From: Sceloporus undulatus
Lineage: Eukaryota > Chordata > Lepidosauria > Squamata > Phrynosomatidae
Assembly (NCBI RefSeq): GCF_019175285.1
Contig: NC_056527.1
Location: 70,089,637 to 70,153,636 of the forward strand
Reading direction: 5' to 3'
DNA: 64,000 nucleotides
Shown here in pieces: positions 34,086 to 45,776 of this stretch. The notes below the pieces were generated by a model that made no database searches, had not been told where the DNA came from, and saw only the letters and a list, made by a program, of their open reading frames with translations. The position numbers and the translations under genes were made by a program. Position 1 is the first letter of the stretch; each line of letters begins with the position of its first letter.

Positions 34086-34485
34086 GTAGGCTTGTAGGCC
34101 CTTCCAGACCTGTAAGCCTAACTGAGGAGTGCTTCTACAGTACCCACTAGTATGACGGATACCAATAGTGGTCCTGATTTACCAAGAAGTGGGTTACATA
34201 TGCAACCAGGTTTAGCATGGGCTTCAGTGGGCTCCTTAGTCCAGTTATCCTCTTGGTAAAGTTACTCAGCCGTGGCAAGTTGGGAATTGGGGAGCTAATG
34301 TACTTTCCTCCCGACGTAATTATAATACAGTGCCTTGACACCAGTTCACTTCATGCATATGAGGATGTAGACCAAGTCTACAAAAGCTTATGCTATAACA
34401 CCTTTCACACGGTTAGTCTCAAAGGTGCTATAATATCCCATTACAATACAGTGCCTTTTGGAAATCTTTATGGGGAGCACACATT
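34086..34485. other. Right part of the AGGCCT low-complexity DNA, then unique sequence
   Basis: GTAGGCTTGTAGGCCCTTCC (34086 on) continues the pattern left of the LTR. No feature is seen from about 34150. Confidence 0.45.
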
Positions 34486-34718
34486 GGCCTGTTACAGACT
34501 GCCAAAATAAAGCTGCTTCGGGTCTCTTTGGAGGTATGCTGTTTAAATGATGCATGCATCCTAAGAATCCTGAAGCTGCACCAAAGCTGCACTCCAGTGC
34601 TTAGGAATGAAGTGTGGCTTTGGCGCGACCTCCGGACTCTTAGGACCCATGCATCATTTAAATAGCATACCTCCAAAGAGACCCGAAGCAGCTTTATTTT
34701 GGTAGTCTGTAACAGGCC
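34486..34718. mobile_element. Palindromic MITE (fold-back family A)
   Basis: GGCCTGTTACAGACTGCCAA and its inverse TTGGTAGTCTGTAACAGGCC bound a 233-bp element. ATT flanks both ends. Both arms share AAAATAAAGCTGCTTCGGGT and GATGCATG. The end sequence and 3-bp flank suggest a Harbinger-type MITE. Confidence 0.85.
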
Positions 34719-34903
34719 ATTCTCTATGTGAGATCACCATTTACAGAGCATAAGGAATGATAAACTGTCAGGTGAATGCTTTGATGGGTTCTCCCTGCTT
34801 TATCAAGAGTTAGAGAAAAAGTACAAGATGGATGACAAGGAAAATAAAAAGCTGTGAAAGCATAAGCTTGATAGAACTTGGCAAACTAGTTACCTAGGTT
34901 CTT
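34719..34903. other. Unique sequence
   Basis: No feature is recognised between the MITE and the CR1. Confidence 0.3.
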
Positions 34904-35504
34904 AATCATAGAATCATAAAATTGTAGAGTTGGAAGAGACCACAAGGGCCATCCAGTCCAACCCCCTGCAATGCAGGAATTCTCAATCAAAGCATATCCT
35001 ACAGATGGCCATCAAGCCTCTGTTTAAAGACTTGCAAGGAGGGAGCATCCACCACACTCCGAGGAAGTGTGTTCCACTGTCAAACAGCCTTTACTGTCAG
35101 AAAGTTCCTCCTAATGTTCAGGTGGAATCTCTTTTGCTGTAGCTTGCATCCATTGTTCCGGGTCCTGTTCTCTGGAGCAGCAGAAAACAAGCTTGTTCCC
35201 TCCTCAATATGGCATCCCTTGAAATATTTAAACCTCTTAAGCTTCTCTTCTCCAGGCTAAACATCCTCAGCTCCCTATGTCATTTCTCATAGGACATGGT
35301 TTCCAGACCCTTCATCATTTTAGTCACCCTTTTTTGGACACGCTCCAGTTTCTCAATGTCCTTTTTGAATTGTGGTGCCCAGAACTGGACACAATATTCC
35401 AGGTTGGGCCTGACCAAAGCAGGATACAGTGGCACTGTTACTTCTCTTGATTTAGACACTGTACATTTATTGATGCAGCTTAGAATTGTGTTGGTCTTTT
35501 TAGC
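34904..35504 (-). mobile_element. CR1 LINE 3' fragment abutting the SANT gene
   Basis: The minus strand encodes the end of CR1 reverse transcriptase ([35 protein letters not shown]) and then the 3' UTR, ending at the TCATAGAATCATA-type terminus near 34904. The 5' truncation point at about 35504 falls inside exon 3 of the SANT gene, and a TAA from this CR1 now ends that reading frame. Confidence 0.9.
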
Positions 35505-37340
35505 ATGGCCCAGCAGGAGGCTGCTGAGACAGCTCCACCTCCATTGCAACTCCCTGCTCCTCAACTGGAAGGATTGCTCTTGCTGGGGGCTCCTGGGGCC
35601 CAACCCCTTCCTCCACGACCCTGGGGACAGCCCTGCCTCTTCCACTCTGCTCCCTACGTACCCTTCTGTGTCTCGTGCCACCCTGCCCTCCCCTCATGAT
35701 CTCCACCATCTGCCCCATCAGAGCAGTCTGCGCTTCCAAGGTGGTGTTGAGTCGCATGTTCTGTTGGTCTGACCTATCTATTGCTCTCTCCTGGTTCTGA
35801 AGGGCTCTTTCCTGGCTCTGAACGGCCCTCTCTTCAAATTCCAGTAGCCTTTGCATGATCTCCCTGTGGGACTGTCTGTCCCTCTCCCTTTCCTCAGAGG
35901 CTCGCTGCCCCTGCTCCACCAGTGCTGTCATGTGCTCTGCTGAGCAAGCCTTGAGCTGATCCACAGCCGCCACAGTTCTAGTAGCTGCTGACGGACGCAC
36001 CCTCTTCTGCTTGGTCGCAAGCCGTTCCTCTGCTGACATGGCAGCTTTGGGATTAGCTGGAGGTGGTTCTTCTTCTTCTTCTTCTTCTTCTTCTTCTTCT
36101 TCTTCTTCTTCTTCTTCTNNNNNNNNNNGCTTCAGTTTGTCCTCCTACTATTGGACATACAACCAGAGAGTCATAGAAGCCTACAGTTAGCAGAGACACT
36201 GAGGGCCATCTAGTCCAACCCCATTCTGCCATGCAGGAACCCTCACTCAAAGCTTCCCCAATGTGGCAAAGGGTAGCGTTTCAAACTAAGGGCGTGGGGA
36301 AATGAGAGATTTACAGGCAAGGGAGGGGTGCCTTAGGAATGTGGGACACATGCAGCACATGACCATGCCAGGGACACTCACAATCCTACTTCCATAGCAA
36401 CCTTGCAAACATACCAGCATAGCAAGCAGTGAAAGATACATGCCACAATTGCGCAGTTGAGCCATGCAGTTTATTGAGTTGCAGTAGCGCACGTACAGTT
36501 ATAAACATAAATATAGGGTTTACCTTGCATATTCTCTTCAGCCTCACTGCCATCGCTGGTGGGTGCACTGGCCCGGGAGACAGGTGAGCGGTCACGGTAG
36601 CTGCTGGTTGTGGAAGAGGATCCAGCACGAGATGGTGGTCTCCTTCTGGAGCTCCCGGCCCCAGCAGACATTCGTCTGAGCAGGGCGCGGGGGTCCAGAC
36701 GTCGCTGGCTGCTGGAGGAATCGCCCGAGTCGGGGTGTTCCTCCTGCTGCTCATCTGTATGACAAGGGACAAGGGTCATCTCTGCCCTGTACCCACCCTG
36801 GGGCCACATCTTCCCTTTCTCCCATTTCGCCCTCCCTTTCCCCCAGGGGCCCTGGCACATCTTACCGTGAGAGGGCATCAAAAGGTCTTGGGAACATTCA
36901 AGCTCCAGGGTCTCCTCCTCCTCCTCCACCACCACAGGTTCCGCTCTGGCTGGCTGGCCCACCGGGACCCTCACACGCTCTCCACTGGTGGCTAGTCTGT
37001 TGGGTCTGATGCTTCCATCACTTTTAATGAAAGCATGCAGCTCCTTGTAAAAGGGCAGGGTCGTGGCCTTCTTAGTACCTCTCGCCTGGTTATCTCTGTA
37101 TTGTTTGTATTGAAATTTCAGCAATTTGCATTTCCGGCGACATTCTTCCCAACTTCTGCTGTGGCCCTTGGCCGTCATGGCCTCCTCCACTTCTTTATAT
37201 GGCTCAGAGTTCAGGTAGGACTGGTCCAATTTCTCCAGAATATTTGGCTGTGACCATATAGCTATGAGGTCAGCCGTCTCCACATGAGACCAAAACGTCC
37301 CTCTCCCTTTTTTCGGGGTGCTGGTGGATGGCTGTGCCAT
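35503..37340 (-). CDS. Myb/SANT-like (trihelix) DNA-binding protein gene, Harbinger-related, 3' end cut
   Basis: Three exons can be read. Exon 1 (37340-36866) starts at the ATG of MAQPSTS. It encodes a Myb/SANT trihelix domain at about residues 10-100: [14 protein letters not shown], then [18 protein letters not shown], then [11 protein letters not shown]. Exon 2 (36754-36524) is acidic then Ser/Arg-rich, joined by GTAAGA donor and ATACAG acceptor at phase 1, and ends at a GTAAAC donor, also phase 1. Exon 3 has a poly-Glu run, PPPANPKAA, then a Gln/Glu/Arg coiled coil ([16 protein letters not shown]) to about 35505. Such proteins are encoded by PIF/Harbinger transposons and by many lizard gene copies. 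The stop lies in CR1 sequence, so the original C-terminus is lost. An assembly gap and (TTC)n hide the exon 3 acceptor. No Harbinger nuclease frame is seen nearby. Confidence 0.7.
36070..36128. repeat. (TTC)n run and 10-N assembly gap in SANT gene exon 3
   Basis: A (TTC)n run at about 36070-36118 is followed by ten Ns (36119-36128). On the minus strand it reads as GAA codons in frame with the downstream exon 3 coding sequence, so it probably encodes a poly-Glu tract of unknown true length. Confidence 0.8.
36165..36260 (-). mobile_element. CR1 3'-end scrap in SANT gene intron 2
   Basis: It contains AGTTAGCAGAGAC, GGGCCATCTAGTCCAACCCC and CCATGCAGGAA, the reversed 3' terminus of a CR1 LINE. 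It is under 100 bp and non-coding. Confidence 0.7.
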
Positions 37341-37493
37341 CCTGCCTGGTGGCAAAGGGGAGCCGCCACACAGCTGTGCCAGGAGCAGCCGAACTGTGCC
37401 CGTTCCCAGGTGAAAATGGCGCAGGAATGTGTGTAGGGGGTCACTTTAAATTCCAAACTTTTCCTCATCACTTTCTACAACCAAAACATCATA

Positions 37494-38668
37494 TAATCAT
37501 AGAATTGTAGAGTTGGAAGAGACCACTAGGGCCATCCAGTCCAACCCCCTGCCATGCAGGAAATCCAAATCAAAGCATCCCTGACAGATGGCCATCCAGC
37601 CTCTGTTTAAAGACCTCCAAGGAAGGAGACTCTATCACCCTCCGAGGGAGTGCATTCCACTGTCAAACAGCCCTTACTGTCAGGAATTTCCTCCTAATGT
37701 TCAGGTGGAATCTCTTCTCCTGTAGCTTGCATCTATTGTTCCGGGTCCTGTTCTCTGGAGCAGCAGAAAACAAGCTTTCTCCCTCTTCAATATGACATCC
37801 TTTCAAATATTTAAACAGGGCTATCATATCACCTCTTAACCTTCTTTTCTCCAGGCTAAACATCCCCAGCTCCCTAAGTCGTTCCTCATGGGACATGGTT
37901 TCCAGACCCTTCACCATTTTTGTCGCCCTCCTTTGGACACGCTCCAGTTTTTCAATGTCCTTTCTGAATTGTGGCGCCCAGAACTGGACACAATATTCTA
38001 GGTGGGGCCTGACCAAAGCAGAATACAGTGGCACTATTACTTCTCTTGATCTAGACACTATACTTCTATTGATGCAGCCTAAAATAGCATTGGCCTTTTT
38101 AGCTGCCGCATCACACTGTTCACTCATGTTCAACTTGTGGTCTACTTGGACTCCTAGATCCCTTTCACACATAGTTTCATTCAGCCAGGTATCACCCATC
38201 CTATATCTGTGCATTTTATTTTTCCGCTCTAAGTGCAATACCTTACATTTTTCCGTGTTGAATTTCATTTTGTTAGCTTTGGCCCAGCTTTCTAGTCTAT
38301 TCAGGTCATTTTGAATCTTGACCCTGTCCTCTGGGGTATTAGCTATTCCCCCTAATTTGGTGTCATCTGCAAATTTGATAAGTATGCTCCCAATTCTGTC
38401 ATCCAGGTCATTGATAAAGATGTTGAATAGCACTGGGCCCAGGACAGAGTCCTGTGGGACCCCACTGGTCACTTCTCTCCAGGATGAAAAGGAGCCATTG
38501 TTGAGCTCCCTTTGGGTTCGGCCGGTCAACCAATTACAGATCCATTTAACACTTCCTTTGTCTAGCCCACATTTTACAAGCTTGTTTGCAAGAATGTCAT
38601 GGGAAACCTTGTCAAAGGCCTTAGTGAAATCAAGATATACTATACATCCGCCAGCAAAACTTACAACT
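37494..38668 (-). mobile_element. CR1 LINE, 5'-truncated, long open RT frame
   Basis: About 1.2 kb of CR1 ends at the ATAATCATAGAATTG terminus. The minus frame encodes over 300 residues of reverse transcriptase without a stop: VYLDFTKAFDKVSHDIL, GVPQDSVLGPVLFNIFINDL, the FADD catalytic box (KFADDTKL), then the thumb and C-terminus ([17 protein letters not shown]). The open frame suggests this is among the younger CR1 copies here. The endonuclease is absent because of 5' truncation near 38668. Confidence 0.93.
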
Positions 38669-39100
38669 TCCCACGAATCTAGCCGCGCATGCGCACATGT
38701 GGCTCTAGGGTTAGGGTTACGAGCCTTAAAATGCGCTGCAGCTGTGCCGCAGCTTCCACACCTGCATGGCAGCTGCAATTAAAGCCTGACTGCAAACCAC
38801 GCATGTCCCAGGACACCGACTCATTATGCGACGCAGCTGACATGGAGCTTTTAAATGGGCAACTTAAATTTGTGGCGTGGCAATTGTGGCGTATCGGCGC
38901 AGCAGCTTATAGACGGAGATGTGCACGTATGCCGCTTATCAAAAAGAAGCGGGGAAAAGCGGCACCATTTTAATGCCGCTTCTTCCCGCTTGGGGCATGT
39001 GGGCGGCGTGTTCATGACAGCATTCAGGTAAGGGCCGTCTGAAGGCTACACCTTCATGACGTCATGAACACACCCCTTTTTGCCCGTCTGTAACCCGCAT
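38669..39100. mobile_element. CpG-rich MITE-like block
   Basis: CTCTAGGGTTAGGGTTACGA (about 38702) and an end near GCCCGTCTGTAACCCGC (39083-39099) resemble the CTAGGGTTAGG MITE group. The composition is far more CpG-rich than the flanks. The left boundary with the CR1 is approximate. Confidence 0.45.
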
Positions 39101-40040
39101 TTATTAAAGAATGAAGAGTTAATTAATCAAGCAAAAGAACATTTAAAATATTACTTTCACGAGAATTTGAATAAAGGAACCAGTATACAAACAGTACGGG
39201 ATGCAAGCAAGGCGGTCATGTGTGGTTTCTTTATAAAGAAAAATGCAGAATGGAACAAAAAAAGAAATAAAAAATGGAAGAATTAAATAATAAAATCCAA
39301 GTAAAAGAACACGAGCTTCTAAAATCTGATAAGAAAGAAGAAACCTACAAGTAAATAAAGGTGTTACAAACAGAACTGGCTGAAATAACCTCGGACCAAA
39401 CTGACAAAAAATTAAGATATTTGAAGCAAAAACAATTTGAATCCGGAAATAAAATTGGAAAATTATTAGCATATAAAATCAGAAAATATAGGGAAAAGAA
39501 AACAATTTTAGAAATGAAAAAGGGGACAAAATTACCACAAATATAAAAGAAATACAAAAGATATTTGAAAACTACTTTCAGGAATTATATAAAGAAGAAA
39601 AAAAGGTAAAAATTTCGATGGGAACTTTAGGGAATATATACAAAAACAAGGATTAAAGAAGATCCAAGAAAACATAAAAACATTCTTAATTCAAAACTCT
39701 CTGTTACATAAATATTGGAAGGAATTAAGGAATTGAAATTGGGAAAATCCCCAGGGCCTGACGGGTTTACTTCGATCTATTATAAGAAACTGCAAGAAAT
39801 ATTAGCCCCAGTATTGCAAATTGTGGTAAATGAAATACACCAATCTAGAATACCAGATTCTTGGACAAAAGCCTTCATTTCTTTGATACCCAAACCAAAT
39901 AAAAATCCAAATGAACCCCAAAATTTTAGACCCATCTCACTATTGAATGTTGATTACAAACTATTTGCGGCAATCTTGGCAAAAAGACTTAAAATAGCAC
40001 TACAGATGCTCCACTTCTGTGGAGACTCTGTGGAAAATAT
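39101..40040 (+). mobile_element. L1 LINE ORF2 fragment, plus strand
   Basis: It encodes the linker between endonuclease and RT (HLLKNEELINQAKEHLKYYF), then the RT start: LKLGKSPGPDGFTSIYYKKL, WTKAFISLIPKPNKNP, NFRPISLLNVDYKLFAAILA. Stops and frameshifts break it near 39285, 39355 and 39545, and it ends before the catalytic box. Confidence 0.9.
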
Positions 40041-40094
40041 AATAATTAACAAGTATTATCAATTGTATGTTCAAAAGTATGTCAATAAAGCTCA

Positions 40095-40095
<1 letters not shown>

Positions 40096-40138
<43 letters not shown>
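40096..40138. repeat. (AT)n microsatellite
   Basis: An uninterrupted AT run of about 20 units. Confidence 0.95.
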
Positions 40139-40140
<2 letters not shown>

Positions 40141-40204
40141 GCATGTTTACTTAAAAGGGTTTATCCTGGTCAGGTTATCACATCATTTTTTCAGAGTCAG
40201 TATA

Positions 40205-40660
40205 AAAAACAGAAATTCTTTTTTAAAAATAATTTTTATTGAATTTTCTTACATTAAAAAGTACAAACGGAAAAAAAATGTGGAAAAGAGAAAGGGAAGA
40301 AAAGAAGGGGGAAAGAAAAAAAAAAGGGGGAGGGGAAGCCAAGTATGAGCCTGTATATTTTACATGCTATATAAATTACAGTTCCATTTGTATCAAGTTT
40401 CCATTTTAACATGAACAGTTTAAATATAAATGTCTAGTAACAACTTGCTTACCCCATTACTATTGTTAACTATTCAGTTTCTTTACATAATTATACATAT
40501 ATCTGTATCTTATCTTAATACCACAATTTCTCTACCTTCTCCCATTTGTTCTCAAACTCTTGAGTTGTTCTCCCTGCTGTATACATTGTCAGTCTATCCA
40601 TAATCAGTTGTGGGGGTCTACTACAGATGAGCAAGTCAGATGGAAGACACACACAAAACA
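40205..40660 (-). mobile_element. Likely L1 3' UTR piece plus CR1 scrap
   Basis: AATAATTTTTATTGAATTTT followed by a purine-rich tract looks like a reversed L1 3' end. Positions 40608-40655 (GGGGGTCTACTACAGATGAG, CAAGTCAGATGGAAG) match a piece of the CR1 endonuclease region on the plus strand. Confidence 0.4.
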
Positions 40661-40797
40661 GAAATTCTTTAATCAATCAATTTAGGTCAAAATCAGAAAA
40701 AGACTGCATTACTTGGTCTATTAACTTTGATCACACGGCATATAGGATTACAAAGGCAGAAGAAGAAGAAATTTAAAAGAGATCAGGTTGTAAAAAA

Positions 40798-40992
40798 GAA
40801 AGCCCTTGTGGTGCAGTGGTTAAATGCTTGTACTGCAGCCACTCACTCAAAACCATAAGGTTGTGAGCTCGACTCAGGCTTGCATCCTTCCGAGGTCGGT
40901 AAAACGAGTACCCAGATTGTTGGGGGCAATTAGCTTACAGTTGTAAACTGCTTAGACACTGATAGTTCGGTATGAAGCAGTATATAAATGAA
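40798..40992 (+). repeat. tRNA-derived SINE (family B), full length
   Basis: It starts AGCCCTTGTGGTGCAGTGGT (A box) and has GGTTGTGAGCTCGACTC (B box), a body with AGGTCGGTAAAACGAGTACC, and ends TGAAGCAGTATATAAATGA. The second copy is at 16216-16452. Confidence 0.85.
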
Positions 40993-40999
40993 ACTGTTT

Positions 41000-43640
41000 A
41001 AAATTATGAAGGAGGTGAAATATAATCTGTGCATCCATCTCTTCCAGCTTCCTACTCAGAGCCTCATAATCCCTTTTCATAGGTTCACATTGTCTAGGAG
41101 GCATTTCAGCACCTCTCTCACCAACTTAATGTGAGATTCCAGGCCCTCTGAGTAAATCAAGACATCATCCAAATAAACCACCAACCCTTTAAACAATAAA
41201 TTATGCAACTCTTGATTCACCAAGCACATAAAAACACCAGGCCAAAGAGCATGATTAAATATTTAAAAGCCCCCAAGGGGCAATTAAAAGCAATTTTATG
41301 TTCATTGCACTCCTTAAATGTAATCCACTCAAAATTAAACCTCTCTTAAATCTGATTTGGTAAACACTGTTCCATTAGCCAACTTGCTCAGCATATCCTT
41401 CATGAGTGGTATGGGTCATTTATTGGTGGTGCAGATAGCATTCAGATTTTTAAAATCAGTTACCAAGCTTAGCTGGCCATTCTTTTTTACCCAGAAAAAT
41501 AGAGGGGAAACAAAAGAAGAGGTTGAAGTATGGATAAACCCCCTCCCCAGATTCTTGTCAATAAATTAGCACAAAGTTTGCAGTTCCAAAGGGGTATAGC
41601 TTCAGCTTAGTTTTGCCCCTTGCTCCAATTCAATGGAGCAACCAGTCTTACAGTGGGGAGGGAGCTGACTGCTCTCTTTTTCAGACAAATCCTCATCCGG
41701 GTGTGTGTAGACATCTGGGAAGTTTCCAGGCTCTCCTTCAGCTTACACCCCCCCCCCCCCTTTCTGTTTGAATAGTTAACTCTTGTTTTTCAGGTTTTAA
41801 CTTGCTACTTGATGGTCAACAGTTCTCCCTAGTGTGACTGGAGTATGAAGGTATAGGGAACTGAATTTTCCTAGCTTTCCATTGCATGTAGGGATCATGG
41901 AAATCAAGCCAGTCCAGTCCCAAGATCAAAGGGAAATTTGAGGTAGGTGCTAGCACGAATTGCAAATGTTCCCAGTACTCTTCGACTCTCATCACATGAC
42001 CCAGTCTGGGATGTGACTGGGGATCACCCCATTGCTGTACCATCCATTCATTCAAACCAAATGGGCAGTTCTAATTCTAAATCTTCAAATCTTCCAACCC
42101 GAGTCCAGTAGCTATTGCAGGGTTAATTAAGGATGAAGTGCATCCCAGGGCTATGATTGTGTCCATGCTACCCCCCCCCCCCCCCCATTCTTTTGAGTTT
42201 CTCAGTTTGACATGGATTGTAAATACTGTAGTGGAAATCCTCTACTCAACAGAGGGCAGTTGCTTTGATGTTTCCTAGTCAGTCTTTTGCTGCATTTTAA
42301 GAGAGGCCATCACAATTTCCTGATGGAGTCAGCCAATTTGTCAGTTGGGTGGGCATCTGCATTTTTTCCAGCTTGGCCCCAAGCCTTGATTGGTCACCTT
42401 TCCTTCACTATTGTTGGGCTGCTTTCCACTGGGTTTTTTGGATGAGGTAGTTTTCTGATGGAAAGTTCATTTTAGGATTCGACTGATAAATTCTGTGACT
42501 GATAGATTTATCTTGCTGTTTGTATGTAGATTTAAATTTTTTATTGAATTGAATGTCTATTTATGATTATTGTGTTATATTGTTGTATACTTTTGCATAT
42601 TTTTTTGAGAAACTGTAAACCGCTTTGATCTGCTGGAAAAGTGGTATAAAAATAAAGTTTTTATTATTTATTATTTATTTTCTTCCCTGGCTTTGGGTTG
42701 GCAGCTATCTTTCTATGTGACAGCTGACAGTTAGGCGGTCCTCTTTGCTACAACTCCTTGCCACAACTCAGGCAGAGCCCCAGCTGCATTTGCTGCTCTC
42801 TCTCATTTCCAGCTGTTCTGTCTCCCTTGTACTGTGATGCTTTGTTTTGAAGTTTCTTGTTCAAGGTTTTGGTTATGATGCCCTGTGCATTTGACTGTCT
42901 CTTTCACCAGTTCACCTCCACTGGCCAGCAGAATCCAACTTATAAAGGGATCTGGGAGGGAGGGACAGGACCCACTCTAGGATGTTGAGATGGAGTCCGT
43001 CCTGAAAATATTGGATCTTCGTAGCTTCGGCCACTCCTGCACATGGGCAGCCACACTCCAGAATTCATCAGCATATTCAAGGATTGACCGTGTTCCTTGG
43101 CATAGGATCAACAGATGAGTCTGTGCCTATTCCTGTCAGAAAGGGTCTTTGAACCTCATACAGAGACTGGACATAAAAGTTTGCAAATCATTCATGGTGG
43201 GCGCACTTTCATCACAGAGATGAGCCAGCTAGTCCAAAGCTTTCCTCTCCAGATGAGTAATAACGAACCTCACATTGAATCTGGGGAAGAGGTATGCCTA
43301 TTTGCCCATGAATTTAGGCAAAAAGGAAAAAAGGCAGCTTTTCAACACTGCTATCAAATGTCATCCCCAAGTGTCTCATATCTTGCCACTGTGACTCTAC
43401 TGGTTGACATCCAGCCAGAAACTGTGGTGGCTGTGGTGTGTCTGGCAGCAGTTGTTGGGCCAATGGCTATGTGACCAAGGCTCGTGGGTGCACCTGCAGA
43501 GTTGGTTACACTGCCACTAACTGTCCATCTGTGGGCCCCCTCCTGGCTGACAATTTCCTTGCTCCATGCAGGATATGGAATTCCTCCTCCAACTGTAGGA
43601 TCTTGGAGTCCTTGGAGTTTATCACATGTGAAATTTTGAA
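41000..43640 (-). mobile_element. Ty3/Gypsy retrotransposon, fossil, with an L2 tail inserted
   Basis: On the minus strand the parts are reverse transcriptase (about 41000-41560, with VVYLDDVLIYSEGLE near 41145-41185), protease (about 41820-42050, with LILGLDWLDFHDPYMQW) and a gag-like region (about 43050-43400). Order fits gag, protease, RT. It is broken and old. LTRs were not recognised. An L2-type 3' tail lies inside at about 42530-42680. Confidence 0.75.
42530..42682 (+). mobile_element. L2-type LINE tail
   Basis: GAGAAACTGTAAACCGCTTT, GGAAAAGTGGTATAAAAATA then TTATTATTTATTATTTA: the L2 3' end with its AT-rich terminal repeat. Confidence 0.6.
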
Positions 43641-43985
43641 CTAAAATGCAAAGCAAATCCAAAGGGAAGGGGAAACAGAGACAATTTGAATCCAAGGCAA
43701 TTCGCGTGATTAATTACTTCCCATGAAGAGCGGAATTGTGATCATTCCTGAGGAAAAGCAAAGCAAGTGCAAAATAAATTATCACCCCAGTACATACCAT
43801 GCAGAGTCATCAATTCAAATTGGCACCCTTGTGCATGCTCAGTGGGGCTCTGAACGCATCATGAACCTTTGCACTTCTTCCAGGGTGAAGAAGGGGGCCA
43901 CTTCCCTGTTCCATTTTCACGTGAATGCTAGCCTCACTTGAATGATAGCTTCACGTTTCTTCCTCCCTTCTATTTTCCCATCCTT
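43641..43985. other. Unassigned sequence
   Basis: Possibly the outer part of the Gypsy fossil. Nothing is clearly recognisable. Confidence 0.3.
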
Positions 43986-43989
43986 GGCA

Positions 43990-44250
43990 GCCAAATCCAA
44001 ACAGATCCCCCATCCATTTCAGCCACATTTTCAACTATCCTCCGTGTCAGAGCCCCCATCCCTGTCAGCCACATCTACATCTGTCCTCCGTGTCAGAGCC
44101 CCCATCCATTTCAGCCACATCTACATCGGTCCTCCGTGTCAGAGCCCCATTCCCTGTCAGCCACATCTACATCGGTCCTCCGTGTCAGAGCCCCCATCCA
44201 TTTCAGCCACATCTACATCTATCCTCCATGTCAGAGCCCCCATCTATTTA
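43990..44250. repeat. Minisatellite, ~46-bp unit, about 5 copies
   Basis: TCCGTGTCAGAGCCCCCATC and TCAGCCACATCTACATC alternate every 45-47 bp (CAGAGCCCC near 44048, 44094, 44141, 44187 and 44233). A (GAT)n and (AAT)n run follows at 44283-44347. Confidence 0.9.
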
Positions 44251-44282
44251 TTATTGTTATTATTATTATTAAGGAATTAAAA

Positions 44283-44309
44283 ATAATGATGATGATGATG
44301 ATGATGATG

Positions 44310-44347
<38 letters not shown>
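44283..44347. repeat. (GAT)n(AAT)n microsatellite
   Basis: A GAT run turns into an AAT run without a break. Confidence 0.95.
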
Positions 44348-44351
<4 letters not shown>

Positions 44352-44675
44352 TCACTGCAAAATAATTAGTGTAGAAGCTGCAGCTTTACTTGGAAGTAAA
44401 TCCTTTGGATCTGAAGGAGACCCATTTTGGAGGAGTGCAGAAATGATCCGGTTTCCCTTATTCTCCATGCTCCCTGAAATACCACTTCACTGAATCCAAT
44501 CCACTCTCCTTCCCCTTGTAACAGTTGCTTTCTCTTAGGTTACAACCACACTGGGGAAATAATCCAGTTTGACTCCACTTTAACTGTCCTTGCTCAGTGC
44601 TATAGAATTCTGGGAACTGTCACGAGACATTGAGCCTTCTCTGCCAGAGAGCTATGGTGCCTCAGCAAACTAATA
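44348..44675. other. Short repeat scrap and unique sequence
   Basis: Positions 44565-44625 (CCACTTTAACTGTCC, GCTATAGAATTCTGGGAACT) are the reverse of the unit in the tandem array at 56.73-56.95 kb. The rest is unique. Confidence 0.45.
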
Positions 44676-45640
44676 ATTGGGTTGCAACCTCCAGTCCTGG
44701 ATGGGGGCACACTCTCCTCCAGCAACTGTGTTCGCAGTCTGGGGGTGCTCCTTGACTTGTCGCTCCTGATGACAAATCAGGTAAATGCGACGGTCAGGAG
44801 TGCCTGTTATCAGCTTCGGCTGATACGCCAGCTGTGCCCTTTTCTGGAAGTAAGGGATCTCGAGACGGTTTTGCACGCGCTGGTAACCTCACGCCTTGAC
44901 TTCTGTAATGCATTCTACATGGGGCTACCCCTGTGCTTGACTCGGAAATTACAGCTGGTTCAAAACATGGCAGCCAGGCTTGTGTCAGGTACATCTAGGA
45001 GGGACCACATTACTCCGGTTTTGAGGTCCCTCCACTGGCTGCCTATCAGCTTCCGGGCCCAGTACAAGGTGTTGGTTATCACCTTTAAAGCCCTAAATGG
45101 CTTGGGTCCAAGCTATCTTAGGGACCGCCTCCTCCCGTATAATCCTCCCCGCGCTCTCCGGTCCTCTGGGAGGAACTTACTGCAGCCTCTAAAATCTAGG
45201 CTTGCGGTGACCTCCCAGAGGGCGTTCTCTGCTGTCGCCCCCAAACTCTGGAACGACCTGCCGGATGAGATCCGTCAGATAACATCATTAGACAGCTTTA
45301 AAAAAGCGGTCAAGACGGATCTCTTCCGGCAGGCCTTTCCGGATTAACCATCCCGGCCCAGGTTTCCAGGTTCCCTGATTCCCTCATTCCTACCGTGGCC
45401 CCATCTTCGTGATGGTTGAGGATCAACAGAGGGATATCAGGGTTTTTAGTTTTAATTGCTGTTTTTATGCTTGATATTGTGTTTTTAATATGTTATACTG
45501 TTTAATACTGTCTTAAGGGGGGGGAGGGATAAAGTGTTTTTAATTGTCATATGTTATATTATACTGTTGTTAACCGCCCGGATTGGTCTGCCAGAGGGCG
45601 GTATACAAATAAATATTATTATTATTATTATTATTAATAA
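44676..45640 (+). mobile_element. L2 LINE 3' half with long open RT C-terminus
   Basis: About 220 open codons match the L2 reverse transcriptase C-terminal domain: SLGVLLDLSLLMTNQVNATV, LVTSRLDFCNAFYMGLPLCL, RDHITPVLRSLHWLPISFRA, then APKLWNDLPDEIRQ and FKKAVKTDLFRQAF. The 3' UTR ends TTAACCGCCCGGATTGG, GGGCGGTATACAAATAAAT and (ATT)n. The 5' end is truncated at about 44680. The open frame suggests a fairly young copy. Confidence 0.93.
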
Positions 45641-45726
45641 TAATGCAGTGCCTTGTTTTCTTTTGGGTACCCTGCCTCCAGCCTTGAGAAGAGGCAAGAA
45701 ATAAATTGTTTTTATTATTAAAGAAA

Positions 45727-45776
<50 letters not shown>

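Noticed and set aside
36053-36250. Arg-rich frame through the assembly gap
   Set aside because: It is the (TTC)n run read out of frame with the SANT gene and crosses ten Ns.
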